Source of the DNA: Dactylonectria macrodidyma
Lineage: Eukaryota; Ascomycota; Sordariomycetes; Hypocreales; Nectriaceae
DNA: 64,000 nucleotides
Reading direction: 5' to 3'
Assembly (NCBI GenBank): GCA_020744425.1
Contig: JAGMUV010000012.1
Coordinates: 62,001 to 126,000, forward strand
Shown here: one piece after another, positions 61,918-64,000 of the stretch
Numbering within the stretch: the stretch's first letter is position 1
Layout of the letters: each line of letters begins with the position of its first letter
Translations under genes and position numbers: made by a program
Notes under the pieces: generated by a model
Told to the model about the DNA's origin: nothing
Database searches by the model: none
The model's input: only the letters and a program-made list of their open reading frames with translations

Positions 61918-64000
61918 GATATTCCAGGTAATTCAACTGAATGTAAGAAAACAGGACACGGTACATGAGAGCCTAATGAACGATACGCGACTCCAAGATT
62001 TTGCAGTTGTGGTGGTCCAAGAACCACCAGCATGGAAAAGTGACGGCAAACTATTAACAGTCCCTATGGGGCATCCCAGATGGATTAAAATGGTCCCTAC
62101 GATTTGGAGAGATGGCAGATGGCCGATCCGGAGCATGTTGTGGGTGAATAGGGACTTGGAGGTCAACCAAGTACCAATACAGTCCCCGGACTTGACAGCA
62201 GCAGCCATACGACTTCCGGACCGAATAATGTTGGTTGTGTCAGTGTATGTGCCGGGACGCAAGCCCCAGGCTCTTCGAAATACATGCCATACCCTGCACC
62301 AGGTGATCCTCGACCTCAGGAGCATGGCAGGGATGGCGGTGGACGTCATACTGGCCGGAGATTTTAACCAACACGACCGGCTATGGGGAGGAGACGACGT
62401 GGCCTTAGCAAGGCAAGGCGAGGCCGAACCGATCATCGACCTCATGAACGAACACGGTCTTTGCAGCCTCCTCCCGAGAGGCACAAAGACATGGCAAGGC
62501 CCCGACAAGGAAAGCACAATCGACCTGGTGCTGGCGACGGCGGAGGTGGCAGACGAAATGGTGACGTGCTCCATACACCCGACAGAACACGGATCGGACC
62601 ACCGGGCGATCCAAACGACGTTCGATCTCGCGAGGCCTGATCGGATTGTCACGGAAAGACTGTTGTTCAAGAATGCACCATGGACAGCAATTAGAACCAA
62701 GGTGGAGGACAATCTCCAAGAGCTTCCCTGGACTGTCGGCGTGCAGGAACAGACAGACCAGTTAATGAGGGTCATCCTCGAGGCGATCCACGAGCTGACG
62801 CCCCGAGCACAACCAGTACCGTACGCGAAGTGCTGGTGGACGAAGGATTTGACGAGACTTCGGCGGGTGTACACGTTCTGGCGGAATCAGGCTAGGACAC
62901 AGCGGCGAGCAGGTCAGGTGAGGCCCGACCTGGAAGGACGGGCCAAGGAAGCATCCAAGGAGTACCATGATGCCATCCGGAAACAGAAGAAACTGCACTG
63001 GGACGAGTTCCTAGCAGAAGATGTCAACATATGGAAGGCAGCCAAGTATTTGAAACATGGAAAGGACATCATGGACGATAGGGTGCCCCCTTTGAAGAGA
63101 CAAGACGGCTCCACCACTGTAGATAGGGTGGAGCAGGCAGAGGAGCTATTCAGCACGTTCTTCCCGCCGTTGCCGGCCAGGATTGAAGATGAAGGCGACC
63201 GACCGCAACGGACGGAAGTGCACATGCCAGACCTCACCATGGAGGAAGTTGAAGAAAAAGTGATAGCAGCGAAACCTTGGAAAGCGCCTGGAGAGGATGG
63301 TCTGCCAGCAATGGTGTGGAAACAGCTTTGGCCAGTGGTTAGATACCGTGTCTTGCACCTCTTCGACACATCCCTCAGGGATGGTGTGGTACCCCACCAG
63401 TGGAGGAGCGCGAAGATCATCCCGCTAAAGAAAGCAGACAAGGGAGACTACACAGTGGCCAAGGCATGGAGACCGATATCGCTGCTGTCAACACTGGGCA
63501 AGATACTCGAGGCAGTCGTTGCAGAGCGGATATCCTATGTAGTGGAAAGCTATGGATTGCTGCCCGCAAACCACTTCGGGGCAAGGAAGCGAAGGTCAGC
63601 CGAACAAGCACTGATACTGCTGCAGGAGCAGATCTATAAGGCATGGAGGGCCGGCAGGGTGCTCAGTCTGATCAGTTTCGACGTCAAAGGCGCTTACAAT
63701 GGAGTGTTCAAAGAACGACTACTGGAGAGGCTGAAGGCGAGAGGCATACCTGGTGGACTGGTGAGATGGATTGACGCCTTCTGCTCTGGACGAATGGCCA
63801 CCGTGGTGGTAAATGGGCACACGTCACAGCTACGGGAGTTGCCACAGGCAGGTCTCCCGCAAGGATCACCGCTGTCGCCGGTGTTGTTCCTGTTCTTCAA
63901 TGCAGATTTGGTGCAGAGAAGAATCAACGCAAGAGGTGGCTCGATGGCATTCGTGGACGACTACTCAGCCTGGGTGGTGGGACCAACAGCGGAGGAGAAT
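61910..64000 (+). CDS. LINE ORF2: endonuclease and reverse transcriptase (runs off window)
   Basis: From the ATG at 61910 the frame is open for 697 codons to the last base. The APE-type endonuclease shows QLNVRKQD, VVQEPPAW, VILAGDFNQHDRLWG, the ESTIDLVLAT segment and HGSDHRAI. The reverse transcriptase follows with KPWKAPGEDGLPA, WRPISLLSTLGKILE, FGARKRRSAEQAL, ISFDVKGAYNGV (first Asp), GLPQGSPLSPVLF and FVDDYSAW (catalytic DD). The enzyme nicks target DNA and primes reverse transcription of the element RNA there. The start overlaps ORF1 in another frame, suggesting stop-and-restart translation. The 3' part, including any RNase H, is outside the window. Confidence 0.93.
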   Translation, partial: MSRIFQVIQLNVRKQDTVHESLMNDTRLQDFAVVVVQEPPAWKSDGKLLTVPMGHPRWIKMVPTIWRDGRWPIRSMLWVNRDLEVNQVPIQSPDLTAAAIRLPDRIMLVVSVYVPGRKPQALRNTCHTLHQVILDLRSMAGMAVDVILAGDFNQHDRLWGGDDVALARQGEAEPIIDLMNEHGLCSLLPRGTKTWQGPDKESTIDLVLATAEVADEMVTCSIHPTEHGSDHRAIQTTFDLARPDRIVTERLLFKNAPWTAIRTKVEDNLQELPWTVGVQEQTDQLMRVILEAIHELTPRAQPVPYAKCWWTKDLTRLRRVYTFWRNQARTQRRAGQVRPDLEGRAKEASKEYHDAIRKQKKLHWDEFLAEDVNIWKAAKYLKHGKDIMDDRVPPLKRQDGSTTVDRVEQAEELFSTFFPPLPARIEDEGDRPQRTEVHMPDLTMEEVEEKVIAAKPWKAPGEDGLPAMVWKQLWPVVRYRVLHLFDTSLRDGVVPHQWRSAKIIPLKKADKGDYTVAKAWRPISLLSTLGKILEAVVAERISYVVESYGLLPANHFGARKRRSAEQALILLQEQIYKAWRAGRVLSLISFDVKGAYNGVFKERLLERLKARGIPGGLVRWIDAFCSGRMATVVVNGHTSQLRELPQAGLPQGSPLSPVLFLFFNADLVQRRINARGGSMAFVDDYSAWVVGPTAEEN

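Larger units (their letters stand above)
60668..64000 (+). mobile_element. Non-LTR retrotransposon (LINE, probably Tad1-like), 5' part
   Basis: A short leader, ORF1 with zinc knuckles, and ORF2 with APE endonuclease and reverse transcriptase follow one another, without stops, to the end of the window. The domain order is that of fungal Tad1-type LINEs; clade assignment is inference because the RNase H and 3' tail lie outside. The 5' limit is uncertain; the element abuts the MITE ending at 60667. Intact frames suggest a recent copy. Confidence 0.85.

Noticed and set aside
61933..62874. 313-codon minus-strand ORF
   Set aside because: It is the antisense of LINE ORF2, whose endonuclease motifs are unmistakable.
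1..64000. A Starship-type giant element
   Set aside because: No DUF3435 tyrosine-recombinase captain gene or other hallmark was found in the window.

Overview
The window looks like accessory DNA of a filamentous ascomycete (Pezizomycotina). Most genes are interrupted by 38-60 nt GT-AG introns with CTAAC or CTGAC branch sites. Gene families typical of these fungi are present: a fungal rhodopsin-domain membrane protein, PLAC8, F-box and ankyrin proteins, an ADGF-type deaminase and DUF7924-like proteins. Transposon relics are everywhere. I cannot name the species.

Layout. 0-5.5 kb: LTR-like repeats, a Cdc25-like phosphatase gene with one in-frame TAG, a coiled-coil gene, a minisatellite of about 28 units and a basic, possibly MADS-like gene. 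6-7.3 kb: a seven-helix membrane protein. 9.5-15 kb: a run of small coiled-coil genes, one bZIP-like, including two recognisable paralogue pairs. 15-19 kb: a decayed TE-associated gene, PLAC8 and an F-box gene. 20.5-22.6 kb: a four-exon adenosine-deaminase-like gene, the most housekeeping-like gene here. 24-31 kb: another coiled-coil gene, an intact F-box/ankyrin gene and decayed GTPase and SNF2-like pieces.

32.3-37.25 kb: an apparently young DNA transposon. It has 144 bp perfect terminal inverted repeats, an 8 bp target-site duplication and two intact convergent genes, a DUF6589 protein (818 aa) and a RecQ-like helicase (608 aa). It lies 58 bp upstream of the next gene. This is the strongest candidate for a little-described system: a DUF6589 transposase working with a helicase. 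Residues D267, D422 and E666 of the DUF6589 protein are candidates for a DDE triad.

37-49 kb: conserved hypotheticals, an F-box gene, a LINE RNase H scrap, a serine-rich gene with a frame break, a three-exon RING-finger gene, an ankyrin fragment and small hypotheticals. 49-53 kb: a gene-poor mosaic of duplicated repeats. 54-60 kb: a C2H2 zinc-finger gene convergent with a possible 2OG-oxygenase-like gene (overlapping stop codons), then a minus-strand group of two PD-(D/E)XK nuclease-like genes and a kinase-like gene, broken up by transposon ends that share termini with the 32 kb element. 60.7-64 kb: the 5' part of an apparently intact non-LTR retrotransposon, with zinc-knuckle ORF1 and endonuclease/reverse-transcriptase ORF2 running off the window.

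Exon boundaries were read by eye from frame continuity and splice signals. Where total spliced length is a multiple of three and the protein is coherent, this is stated.
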